Assembly: GCA_026002855.1 (NCBI GenBank)
Contig: BPGD01000001.1
Location: 496,001 to 560,000 of the forward strand
Direction: 5' to 3'
Origin: Bryobacteraceae bacterium
GTDB lineage: Bacteria; Acidobacteriota; Terriglobia; Bryobacterales; Bryobacteraceae
DNA: 64,000 nt
Shown here: positions 42,906 to 52,327 of the stretch, piece after piece
Numbering within the stretch: position 1 is the first letter of the stretch
Layout: each line of letters begins with the position of its first letter
Notes under the pieces: model-generated
The model's database searches: none
What the model saw: the letters and a program-made list of their open reading frames with translations, nothing else
Told to the model about the DNA's origin: nothing
Position numbers and translations under genes: made by a program

Positions 42906-43515
42906 CTTGCTGATCGTTTCGCTGCTGCCGGCCGCGCCGCAGCACGGCGCACGGCAGGGTCAGGGGCGCGGCGAGGGCCGCGGTCTGGCGCGGATGCTGG
43001 AGCAACCGGGCCGCGCCGCCTGGCAGAAGCCCGATGAAGTGATCAAAGCGCTTGCCCTGCGCCCGGACGAGGTCGTGGCCGATATCGGCGCCGGCACGGG
43101 ATATTTCACCCGCCGATTTGCCCCCCTGGTGGCGCGAGTCTACGCCGTGGATGTCAACCAGCGGCTGCTTGACCAGATCGCCGCGCTGGGCCTTGCCAAC
43201 GTCACCACCGTGCTGGCCGCGCCGGACGATCCCCGGCTGCCGGAAGCGGCCGTCGATACCATCTTCTTCTGCAACGTCCTTCACCACATCAGCAGCCGTC
43301 CGGATTACTACCGCAGGCTTGTGCGCGCGCTGAAACCCGGGGGCCGGATTGTCGTCATCGACTTCCACAAGCGGCCGACGCCGGTGGGGCCGCCCGAGTC
43401 CGAAAAACTTTCCGAGCAGGAAGTGACCGACGAGCTCGGGAGCGCCGGCTTCCGTCTGGAGAAATCCCACGGCTGGCTTGATTATCAGTATTTCCTTGAG
43501 TTCCGCCTCCGCTGA
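42889..43515 (+). CDS. Class I SAM-dependent methyltransferase with a signal peptide
   Basis: The 208-residue protein starts at GTG 42889, overlapping the permease stop by 17 nt. It has a signal-like start (W-L-A-S-L-L-I-V-S-L-L-P-A), a basic linker, then D-I-G-A-G-T-G at 65-71 (SAM motif I). Motifs resembling G-x-x-x-Y-x-V-D and L-x-P-G-G follow. If exported, it would have no SAM outside the cytoplasm, so the leader could be an anchor only. Substrate unknown. Confidence 0.6.
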   Translation: MRWLASLLIVSLLPAAPQHGARQGQGRGEGRGLARMLEQPGRAAWQKPDEVIKALALRPDEVVADIGAGTGYFTRRFAPLVARVYAVDVNQRLLDQIAALGLANVTTVLAAPDDPRLPEAAVDTIFFCNVLHHISSRPDYYRRLVRALKPGGRIVVIDFHKRPTPVGPPESEKLSEQEVTDELGSAGFRLEKSHGWLDYQYFLEFRLR

Positions 43516-43521
43516 GCCGCA

Positions 43522-45144
43522 ATGAACGACTGGCTCGAATGGTTTCCGCTTCTGCTGTGGCTCCCGGTCACGCTGATCTTCCTGATGGTGGCCGCCGCGG
43601 CCTGGCTGGCCCCGCGGACGCTGCGCCTCCGCCTGGCCGTGGGCTGGCGCCGTCATACGCCTCCGGCGCGGCCGCGCCTGCGGCTGCTGCTGGCGGCGGG
43701 CATGGCGCTGCTGGCGGCCGCGCTGCTGTTTGCCGCGAGCGCCGGCGAGCCGCTCCCCGTGCGTCTGGCGGCGATGGCTGCGGCCGCGGTGGTGGCGTGG
43801 GCGGTGGCCGAGGTCGCCTGGCGTGCGGTCCGGGATGCGGCCCTGCGCCGCACCTCGCTTCAGCGCGAATGGGCCAGCCGCGCGGCTCAGGCGCGCACGG
43901 AGCTGCTCAGGGGGCTGGAACAGGGCGCCTCCGCCGCATCCGTCGCCTGCCGGACGCTGCGGGAGCACCTCGGCACGGCGCGCGTCTGGTATTTCGCACT
44001 CGAGGATTCCGGATATGCGTGCCGGGCCTCTTCGCCGGAGGGTGAAGCGGCGGAACCCATCTGGCCGCGCGACGGCGCGCTCGCCACGGCCCTGGCCTGC
44101 CCGCCAGCCTCACTGCCGATGACGCTCGTGGCGCCCGATGGAAGCATCCGGCTGCCAGCCACCGGGCGCACCGCGCAGTCGGTGGTGGAAGAGTCCCGCC
44201 TGGCTGAACTCGGCGCCTCCGCCGCCATACCGGTGTTGCGTGGCGATCTGCTGGCGGGATTTTTTCTTGTTGGCAGCCTGTCCGGCGGCGAGCCGTACGG
44301 GCCGCACCATCTGGCATTCCTCGAGGATTTCTCGCGGGCGTTCCAGCTTGCTGAGGAGCTCGCGGCGCAGGCGGCAGCGTGGATCCAAAAGGCGGAAGAG
44401 ACCGCCCGCGCCGAGGCCCGCCGGGCTTCGGTCCGGCTTGCGATGTCACTGGTCCAGCCGCCGGAGGGCGCGGATCTGCCGGATCTCGAGTCGGCCGGAG
44501 TGGCCGACAACCGCGGCGAGTGCCGCGTCTGGTTCGATTCGTTTCCGCTGCCGGGCCGCGCCGCTGCCTTCTTCGCGGCGGAACTCGAGGCGGGTTTCGA
44601 AGAAGCAGCCATCCGCATTGTGCAGCTCCAGGCGCTGCTGCGCACGCGGGCCCGCGCCTATCACGAAGACCTGGCCGAACTGGTGGCCTCCACCCGGCGG
44701 GCAATGGAAGCGCCCGGCGCACGCTGGCCGCAGGTACGGCTGTTTCTGGCCACATACCGCAGCGGCACACGCCGGCTCCACTATGTGAACGCCGGCTTTC
44801 TGCCGCCTTTTCTGTTCCGCCGCACCATGGAGGGGGCCGAGGTACTTCGCCTGCGGCACACCGGCCCGCCGCTGGCTGCGGAGAACAGCCTCCGCTGCGA
44901 AGAAGCGGAGATCGAGTTCGCACCGGGCGATCTCCTGCTCGCCGTGTCATCCACCGTGCCCGCCGCAATCAACGCGGAAAGCGAGGTCTGGGGCGAAGTC
45001 CGTCTGATCGATTCGCTCAACGGCTGGAAGCCCGCCCCCGCGCGTGCCCTGCTCGAGCAGGCCGTCGCGGCCTGGGAAGCTTTCACCGCGCCGCCGGCCA
45101 GCCGGCCGCCCAGCCTGTTTGTGGTCCTGCGGCCGAAGCCTTAG
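43522..45144 (+). CDS. Membrane protein with a GAF-like domain and degenerate SpoIIE/PP2C domain
   Basis: The 540-residue protein has three helices before residue 100. A GAF-like domain (about 130-270) and a SpoIIE-type domain (about 300-540) follow. The latter keeps Y-R-S-G-T-R-R-L-H-Y-V-N-A-G-F and G-D-L-L-L-A-V-S. In catalytic members, aspartates in G-D-V-S-G-K-G and in T-D-G bind two metal ions. Here the corresponding spots read neutral residues, including S-S-T in place of T-D-G. So it is likely a pseudo-phosphatase, perhaps a binding partner in a partner-switch. Confidence 0.6.
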   Translation: MNDWLEWFPLLLWLPVTLIFLMVAAAAWLAPRTLRLRLAVGWRRHTPPARPRLRLLLAAGMALLAAALLFAASAGEPLPVRLAAMAAAAVVAWAVAEVAWRAVRDAALRRTSLQREWASRAAQARTELLRGLEQGASAASVACRTLREHLGTARVWYFALEDSGYACRASSPEGEAAEPIWPRDGALATALACPPASLPMTLVAPDGSIRLPATGRTAQSVVEESRLAELGASAAIPVLRGDLLAGFFLVGSLSGGEPYGPHHLAFLEDFSRAFQLAEELAAQAAAWIQKAEETARAEARRASVRLAMSLVQPPEGADLPDLESAGVADNRGECRVWFDSFPLPGRAAAFFAAELEAGFEEAAIRIVQLQALLRTRARAYHEDLAELVASTRRAMEAPGARWPQVRLFLATYRSGTRRLHYVNAGFLPPFLFRRTMEGAEVLRLRHTGPPLAAENSLRCEEAEIEFAPGDLLLAVSSTVPAAINAESEVWGEVRLIDSLNGWKPAPARALLEQAVAAWEAFTAPPASRPPSLFVVLRPKP

Positions 45145-45151
45145 ACGGCGG

Positions 45152-46027
45152 TCAGCCGCGCCCGAGCACCACACGGTCGAGCGTTGCCTTCATCTTGAGC
45201 ACCGCCGCCAGCTCGGCGTCGAAGATCTGCTGCGGCGTGGCGCCTTCGGGCGGACGGGCCCCGCTTTCGATGCCCCAGAAGCCGTGGAAGCCGCTCTCCA
45301 TGCACATCCGCAGCTTCTTCTCCAGGTCCCAGCCGGGCACATCCTTCACGCTGATCCCCCGCGCCCAGGGCAGGGTCTTGCGGATCGCCTCATACTGGTC
45401 GTCGCCCTTGTTCCAGTTGCCGAGGTCGAGCAGCAGGCCGAACTGCGGGTCGTTGACCTCCTTCATCAGCCGCACGAGCACGTCCGGGTCCGACGAGGCG
45501 CCGCCGTGGTTTTCGACAAGGATGCGCAGGCCCGATCCGCACGCATAGGCCAGCAGGTCGCGGAAGCTTTCCGCCGCGCGCGCCACCAGGCCCGCGTCCC
45601 TTCGCCAGTCGGCTTCTCCGCCCCGCATGTTGCAGCGGATGGCGCGACAACCGAGGTAATGCGCGATGTCCACCCACTTGCGGTGCGCCACTGCCGCGGC
45701 ACGGCGCTCCGCTGCATCCGCGCCCGCCATCGGGTCCTCGTCATCCACCATGATGAGCACCGGCGTTACGCCCGCATCGGTGAGGTTCTGTTTCAGGCGC
45801 CGCAGGTATCCGAGCGTGGGGTTTTCAAAGAACTGGTTGACGAACTCGAGCGCATCGAGCCCGGCCTTCTCGCGGACGATTTTCGGCATGTCGAGGTTCT
45901 TCCACACGCCCGCCCGGAAGCTGCGGTTGAACGACCACTGCGCCAGCGAGATCCGGTCCTGCGCCGTTTGGGCGGCTGCTGGCAGCGCCGCCGCGGCGGC
46001 AAGCCATTGTCTGCGGTTCAGATCCAT
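45152..46027 (-). CDS. Exported sugar phosphate isomerase/epimerase-like TIM-barrel protein
   Basis: The 291-residue protein starts with a Tat-like signal (N-R-R-Q-W-L-A-A-A-A-A). It continues as an AP-endonuclease-2-type TIM barrel, with motifs such as V-E-N-H-G-G, L-D-L-G-N-W and S-V-K-D-V-P that supply metal ligands (E, H, D) in the family. Substrate unknown. It ends 7 nt from the convergent SpoIIE-like gene. Confidence 0.75.
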   Translation of the reverse strand: MDLNRRQWLAAAAALPAAAQTAQDRISLAQWSFNRSFRAGVWKNLDMPKIVREKAGLDALEFVNQFFENPTLGYLRRLKQNLTDAGVTPVLIMVDDEDPMAGADAAERRAAAVAHRKWVDIAHYLGCRAIRCNMRGGEADWRRDAGLVARAAESFRDLLAYACGSGLRILVENHGGASSDPDVLVRLMKEVNDPQFGLLLDLGNWNKGDDQYEAIRKTLPWARGISVKDVPGWDLEKKLRMCMESGFHGFWGIESGARPPEGATPQQIFDAELAAVLKMKATLDRVVLGRG

Positions 46028-46129
46028 CTGCGCCTCCTCGCCGGGATTCTACCCCTGCTCGCGCCCCGCCGGTTGCAGCGCGCGCGCCATCTGGCGCATC
46101 CTAGGGGCAGGAGTCGAGGGAGCGAGGGG

Positions 46130-46378
46130 ATGCGGATCAGCGCCGAGGAAGAAAGGCGCGCCATTGAGCGCCTGATCGCGCAGATCAACGAGATCGGCCG
46201 CCAGCGCGACTGCACGGGGCGCAATGTGCTATGGATCTTTGCGATGACGTTCGCCGCGGCGCTGTGTCTGCTGGCGTGGGTGGCGCTGTTCGCGGGCCCG
46301 CCCTCGCGGGTCCTCCGTCCTGATGGCCCGCGCGCGCCGGCCGTGCTCCAGAAAGCTCCGACGGCACCGGCGCGCTAA
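46130..46378 (+). CDS. Small single-pass membrane protein
   Basis: The 82-residue ORF starts at ATG 46130 behind a GAGGGAGCGAGGGG-type ribosome site. A charged helix (E-E-E-R-R-A-I-E-R-L-I) leads to a transmembrane segment at about 31-55, then a proline-rich tail. I do not recognise a family. Confidence 0.45.
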   Translation: MRISAEEERRAIERLIAQINEIGRQRDCTGRNVLWIFAMTFAAALCLLAWVALFAGPPSRVLRPDGPRAPAVLQKAPTAPAR

Positions 46379-46397
46379 GGCGGCGGGAGCCGTCGGA

Positions 46398-47381
46398 TCA
46401 GGCGGTTTCTTTCGATCTCCTGAGCTCTTCGATCAGCGCCGGCGTCACCTCGAACAGGTCGCCGACAATGCCGTAATCGGCAATCTCGAAGATCGGCGCC
46501 TGCGGGTCACGGTTCACCGCGACAATGCAGCCTGATCCCTTCATTCCCACCACGTGCTGGATGGCCCCGGAGATGCCGAGGGCGAGATAGAGCTTCGGCG
46601 CGACGGTCTGGCCGGAGCTGCCCACCTGGCGGTCCATCGGCAGCCAGCCGTTGTCGCAGATGGGCCGAGAGGCGGCCAGCTCCGCATTGAGAGCGGCGGC
46701 GAGCTCCCGCGCCAGCTCCAGGTTGCCTTCGTCGCCGATGCCGCGTCCGACGGCGACAATGCGCTCCACTGAAGCGAGGTCCACCGCCTGCACCGCCTCG
46801 CGGAAAGGCGGCTCTGGCCGCTGGCGGATCCGCGCCGGCTCGATTTCCGCGCGCCTGACGGTCACCGGCGCCGCCGCGCCGGCCGGCCGCGCCGCGCGGA
46901 AAGCGCCCGCCTGGAAGGAAACAAAATTGGGTGCCTCTGTTTCAAACAGAAACCGCCCGATCAGTTTCCCCTGGAAGAGCTGCCGCTCAAACACCGGCCG
47001 GCCCTCTTCGATGGCAAAGCCGGTGCAGTCGCCCATCAGCACGCGGCCGAAGCGGGCCGCCAGCGCCGGGGCGAAGTCGCGCGTCTGGTAGGTATGCGGC
47101 AGCACTACCCAGGCCGGACCGAGCTCGCGAATCAGCGGCTCCAGGGCGGCGATCCACGCATCGGCAGCATACAGCGAGAGCGCCTCATGTTCCAGCGCAA
47201 TCACGGCCGCGCCCCAGGCCGCGGCCTCCGCCGCCGCCGCGCCCGCGTCCGCAGCGGGCACGCACACGGTCACCGGCTCGCCGGTCGCGCGCCCCAGCTC
47301 CAGTGCGCCCGCCAGGGCCTCAAAGGACATGCGGTGCCAGCCGCCCGCGCCGCGCTCCAGAATCGCCAGGATCCCGCTCAT
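46398..47381 (-). CDS. etfA: Electron transfer flavoprotein alpha subunit
   Basis: The 327-residue protein has the ETF N-terminal domain and the C-terminal FAD-binding signature G-S-S-G-Q-T-V-A-P-K-L-Y-L-A-L-G-I-S-G-A-I-Q-H. ETF takes electrons from acyl-CoA dehydrogenases or other donors. Start overlaps the beta-subunit stop by 4 nt. No ETF-quinone oxidoreductase or acyl-CoA dehydrogenase is in the window. Confidence 0.9.
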   Translation of the reverse strand: MSGILAILERGAGGWHRMSFEALAGALELGRATGEPVTVCVPAADAGAAAAEAAAWGAAVIALEHEALSLYAADAWIAALEPLIRELGPAWVVLPHTYQTRDFAPALAARFGRVLMGDCTGFAIEEGRPVFERQLFQGKLIGRFLFETEAPNFVSFQAGAFRAARPAGAAAPVTVRRAEIEPARIRQRPEPPFREAVQAVDLASVERIVAVGRGIGDEGNLELARELAAALNAELAASRPICDNGWLPMDRQVGSSGQTVAPKLYLALGISGAIQHVVGMKGSGCIVAVNRDPQAPIFEIADYGIVGDLFEVTPALIEELRRSKETA

Positions 47382-48145
47382 AGCACCCTCGCCTCAAAGC
47401 GGAGCTTCTCGACAAGCTGCGCCGCCTGTTCAGCGGGCGGGCCTTCCAGAAACTGCGTCTGCCGGCTGCGGCGCGGCAGGGCCAGCCCGGCCAGCCGTAG
47501 TCCGCCGGCCGCCTCCGGCGGCGCTTCGAGCCTCCGGATTTCTTTCGTCCTTGCGCGTTTGATACCCATCAGCGTGGCGTAACGCAGCCGGCTGATGCCG
47601 CTCTGGATGGTGAGCACGGCCGGCAGAGGCAGCCTCATGTGCTGATACCAGCCTCCCTCGAGCTCGCGCTTCACGCGCACCTCGCCCTGGCCGGGCTCGA
47701 TGGCCATCACAAGGGTCGCGTGGGGCCAGCCCAACCGCGCGGCCAGCACGACGCCGGTCTGCCCGCTGCCCGTGTCATCCGATTGAAGCCCGGTGAGGAC
47801 CAGCTCCGGCTGTTCTTCCCGCACGGCCCTTTCGAGCAGCGCGGCGTTGACGGCCGGGTCCAGGCCGCGGGCCGCATCGCCGTCGGCCGCGAGATGAATG
47901 GCACGGTCCGCGCCCTTGGCCAGCGCCTCGCGCAGCACCGACTGCACGCGCTCCGGGCCGGCGGAAACGGCGACGACCTCGCCACCGGCCGACTCCCTGA
48001 GACGGAGGGCCGCTTCCAGGGCGTAGGCGTCGGGCTCGTTCATTTCAAAGCTGAGGCCAGACTCGTCGATCCAGTCGCCTGAGGGCACGAGTTCGGCCTG
48101 GACATCGCGGGCAGGCACCTGTTTGACGGCGACGACAATCTTCAT
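47378..48145 (-). CDS. etfB: Electron transfer flavoprotein beta subunit
   Basis: The 255-residue protein begins M-K-I-V-V-A-V-K-Q-V-P, the classical ETF beta start. It continues with D-D-T-G-S-G-Q-T-G-V and the family I-G-I-K-R-A-R type ending (M-G-I-K-R-A-R-T-K). The AMP-binding pocket fits the family. It is the first gene of the etfBA operon. Confidence 0.9.
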   Translation of the reverse strand: MKIVVAVKQVPARDVQAELVPSGDWIDESGLSFEMNEPDAYALEAALRLRESAGGEVVAVSAGPERVQSVLREALAKGADRAIHLAADGDAARGLDPAVNAALLERAVREEQPELVLTGLQSDDTGSGQTGVVLAARLGWPHATLVMAIEPGQGEVRVKRELEGGWYQHMRLPLPAVLTIQSGISRLRYATLMGIKRARTKEIRRLEAPPEAAGGLRLAGLALPRRSRQTQFLEGPPAEQAAQLVEKLRFEARVL

Positions 48146-48184
48146 GGGCGTCCTCGCTCGCCTGCGCCCGGCGCGGCGCAGGCG

Positions 48185-49426
<1,242 letters not shown>

Positions 49427-49481
49427 TGGATCTCTCCTGTATGAATCCCGAGCCTGCGCCCTGGATGCCGCCCGGCGCGAC

Positions 49482-49724
49482 TCACTCTTCCTTCTTGGCC
49501 CTGGCCTCGATGTAGTCGATGGCGTCCTTGACCGTCGTGATCTTCTCCGCGTCGGTGTCCGGGATGTCGATATCGAACGCCTCTTCAAAGGCCATGACCA
49601 GCTCGACGATGTCGAGCGAATCGGCGCCCAGATCGTCCACGAACGAGGCGGTATCTTCCACCTGCTCTTCGTCGACGCCGAGCTGTTCCACAATAATCTG
49701 CTTCACTTTGTCGCGAACGGACAT
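49482..49724 (-). CDS. acpP: Acyl carrier protein
   Basis: The 80-residue ACP starts at ATG 49724 with GGGAGG a few bases upstream. The phosphopantetheine serine is S36 in D-S-L. It is acidic and helical throughout. It precedes fabF by 55 nt, the common bacterial acpP-fabF order. Confidence 0.95.
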   Translation of the reverse strand: MSVRDKVKQIIVEQLGVDEEQVEDTASFVDDLGADSLDIVELVMAFEEAFDIDIPDTDAEKITTVKDAIDYIEARAKKEE

Positions 49725-49838
49725 GAAACCTCCCTTGTAGCCGCAAAGCTTCGATTCTACCGGGCCGGCAGAGGGAATGCAACGAAGCCGCTGCGGTTCG
49801 GAAGCGGACGGCAAAGTCCGCTAAGCTTCCTTTGTAGC

Positions 49839-50561
49839 ATGATTCGCACCCTCTATCTGCACGGATTCGCCTCTTCGCCGCAATCGTACAAGGCCCGCTA
49901 TCTGGCCCAGCGTTTCGCGGCCGAAGGCTGGCCCTTCGAAGCTCCGGATCTCAACGGCGCCGACTTTCGCCACCTCACCATCACCGAACAGTTGCGGACC
50001 GTGGAACGACGGGCCGCCGGCCAGCCGGTGCATCTTGTCGGTTCAAGTCTCGGCGGCTGGCTGGCGGCCCTTTACGCCGCGCGGCACCCCGAAGTGCGCC
50101 GCCTGGTTCTGCTGGCTCCGGCGTTCGGCTTCCCGCGCCTCTATGCCGAGTTCCTGGGGCCGGCCGCCGTCGAAGCGTGGCGCCGCGAGGGCGCACTGCG
50201 GCTGATGCACTATGGCACGGGCGCCGAAACAGAGCTCGGCTGGCAGTTCCTGGAGGACGCCATGCGCTACGAAGACGAGCCTGCCATCGTCCAGCCGTGC
50301 CTCATCTTTCACGGCGTGCGCGATGACGTGGTTCCCGTGCAGGTGTCCCGGCAGTTCGCGCGCACACGGACCTGCTGCGAGCTGCGCGAGGTGGACTCCG
50401 ACCACGAGCTGCGCGATCAGGTCGAGGAGATCTGGCTCGCCACGCGCGAGTTTTTCTCTGCCGACTGGTCCGTTGACCCCACCACGCCGGCCCAGAGCTC
50501 GGGCCGGCCCATCAGCCCGGCGGGGGCGCGCGAAAAGAGCCCGAAAGAGGCCCAGGACTGA
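49839..50561 (+). CDS. YqiA-like alpha/beta hydrolase
   Basis: The 240-residue protein starts at ATG 49839. The nucleophile elbow is G68-S-S70-L-G, the aspartate is in G-V-R-D-D-V (162/163) and the histidine is H189. The fold is complete by about residue 210. The last ~30 residues, beyond F-F-S-A-D-W, are proline/serine-rich and lie in the overlap with the convergent gene at 50417. Substrate unknown, presumably small esters or acyl groups. Confidence 0.75.
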   Translation: MIRTLYLHGFASSPQSYKARYLAQRFAAEGWPFEAPDLNGADFRHLTITEQLRTVERRAAGQPVHLVGSSLGGWLAALYAARHPEVRRLVLLAPAFGFPRLYAEFLGPAAVEAWRREGALRLMHYGTGAETELGWQFLEDAMRYEDEPAIVQPCLIFHGVRDDVVPVQVSRQFARTRTCCELREVDSDHELRDQVEEIWLATREFFSADWSVDPTTPAQSSGRPISPAGAREKSPKEAQD

Positions 50562-51208
50562 TACAGCAGCGCCAGCGCCGCTTCACGCCAGCGCGCCCGT
50601 AGCAGTGCGTAGCCGGCCAGCGACCAGAGCGAGCCGCCAAGCATCGCCTCAACAAGCTGGTAGACGGACGCGGCGCCGCACCACGGCAGCAGCAGCATCC
50701 ACGCCATGCCTGAGAGGTTCCAGACATAGCCCGGCACCCAGGTCCGGACTGGCAGCGGCTTCGCTTCCGCCGCGCCCAGCACGCGCGCCACCGGGGGCCG
50801 CAAGGCGATCAGCAGCCCCTGCGCCGCCGCCAGCGCCGCCAGCGCGCCGGCCACTCCCCAGTGCCGTCCCGCGGCGAGCATCGCCAGCGCCGACAGGGTC
50901 ATCGCCAAAAACTGAATGGCCTCGCTGCGAAACAGCGTCCCCAGAAACACCGGCAGCAGGGGGCACTCGCGTTGATGACGGCACGGCAGCCAGTAGCCGG
51001 CCCAGATATCGAAAGGCAGGCTTGCGGTTGCATAGGTCATGTAGAACACCGCAAACGCCAGCCACTCCAGCCACCACGGGCCGCCAAGGAAAGGAAACCA
51101 TGCGGCCGGAAGCTGATAGACGAAGGCCACGGCAATGCCTGCGGCCAGCAGGCTTGCCCACAACCACGCGCCCAGACGGCGCGAATCTTCGTAGGGGCGA
51201 GAGTCCAT
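50417..51208 (-). CDS. Multi-pass membrane protein of unknown function
   Basis: The 263-residue protein starts at ATG 51208 and has about seven hydrophobic segments. A cytoplasmic C-P-L-L-P-V-F-L-G-T loop and a W-V-P-G-Y-V-W-N-L-S block are distinctive. I do not recognise a family. Its last ~145 bases overlap the hydrolase gene on the other strand. Upstream starts give a longer product without support. Confidence 0.5.
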   Translation of the reverse strand: MDSRPYEDSRRLGAWLWASLLAAGIAVAFVYQLPAAWFPFLGGPWWLEWLAFAVFYMTYATASLPFDIWAGYWLPCRHQRECPLLPVFLGTLFRSEAIQFLAMTLSALAMLAAGRHWGVAGALAALAAAQGLLIALRPPVARVLGAAEAKPLPVRTWVPGYVWNLSGMAWMLLLPWCGAASVYQLVEAMLGGSLWSLAGYALLRARWREAALALLYQSWASFGLFSRAPAGLMGRPELWAGVVGSTDQSAEKNSRVASQISST

Positions 51209-51297
51209 CGGCTGCCTATCTGGATGCCTGACGGAGGCTGCCAGCAGGAAAAAGCGGCGTTGATGCGGCGCTTGACCGGCTGCCATACTGGAGTCGC

Positions 51298-52083
51298 ATG
51301 CGCCTGCTCCCATTGTTACGCCTTTCGGCAGCTCTTCTCGTGGCCGCACCGGCCTGGCCCTGGGGCGCCGAGGGCCACAGGCTGATCGCCGAGATTGCCG
51401 AACGCCACCTGACGCCCGCTGCCCGCCGGCAGATCTCCCGGCTGCTGCCCGTCGGCGAGACGATTGTCTCCATCGCCCCGTGGGCCGACGAAATCCGGCC
51501 CAAACGGCGCGAAACAGCGCCCTGGCATTACATCAACATTCCGATCGACGCACCGCGCGGCCAGTGGGAGCCCTACTGTCCCAACCACGAGTGCATCATT
51601 ACCGCCATCGCACGCTTCACCACACGTCTTGGCGACCCTACCCTGCCGGATGCGGAACGGGAGGAGGCGCTCCGCTTCCTCGTGCACTTTGTCAGCGATC
51701 TCCACCAGCCCCTGCACAGTGGGGACAACCGGGACCGCGGCGGCAATGACGTCCCGGTGGTCTTCCGCAATCGCCCGACGAACCTGCACGCGATCTGGGA
51801 CACGCCGTTGCTCAAGGAAACCATTGGGCGGCCGGGCGTGCGCGAACGCCTGCTGCGGAGGGCCGGCTACCGCGAAAAGAGCCGCGCCGCCCAGGGCGGC
51901 CCGGAAGATTGGGTCTGGGATTCCCACGCAATTTCGAAATCCTACGCCTACCGGGCGCTGCCCCTGGAGCGGCCGGCCCTGCTCGGCGAGGAGTACGCCG
52001 AAGGCGCTTACCCGTATATTGAGAAACAGGTGCGGCTGGCCGGCCTGCGGCTCGCCTCGCTCCTGAACCAGGCGCTTCGCTAA
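51298..52083 (+). CDS. S1/P1-type zinc nuclease
   Basis: The 261-residue protein has a signal peptide (1-20) and, at the mature start, W22-G-A-E-G-H27. Such enzymes hydrolyse single-stranded nucleic acids with three zinc ions. Ligands follow in the expected order: A-P-W-A-D, W-H-Y-I, H-F-V-S-D-L-H-Q-P-L-H and N-L-H-A-I-W-D. Nothing is missing from the set. It acts outside the cytoplasm. Confidence 0.85.
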   Translation: MRLLPLLRLSAALLVAAPAWPWGAEGHRLIAEIAERHLTPAARRQISRLLPVGETIVSIAPWADEIRPKRRETAPWHYINIPIDAPRGQWEPYCPNHECIITAIARFTTRLGDPTLPDAEREEALRFLVHFVSDLHQPLHSGDNRDRGGNDVPVVFRNRPTNLHAIWDTPLLKETIGRPGVRERLLRRAGYREKSRAAQGGPEDWVWDSHAISKSYAYRALPLERPALLGEEYAEGAYPYIEKQVRLAGLRLASLLNQALR

Positions 52084-52194
52084 GGGGGCGTTTGCCGCCT
52101 CGTCTTCGCCAGACAAGGATTCGTCAGTCGGGCACAAGCCCCCGCGAGCCGTTACAAAATTCTGGAGAGCATCGCCTGTATGGTTAGTGCGTGC

Positions 52195-52200
52195 TACAAT
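52195..52200 (+). promoter_or_regulatory. Extended -10 promoter candidate for the TonB-like gene
   Basis: TGC-TACAAT is an extended -10 about 130 bases before the ATG at 52328. No -35 was seen. A 5' leader of about 120 nt would result. Confidence 0.4.
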
Positions 52201-52327
52201 TTTTGGGAACGATGCGGGCGGAACGACCGGCTTTGGTGCAACTTTCCCCGGAAGGGTGCGTCTAAGCTGGCAGAGGCCCGTCCCGGGACCGGGCTAAGAT
52301 CCTGGGGCGCATAAAACTAACGTCATC

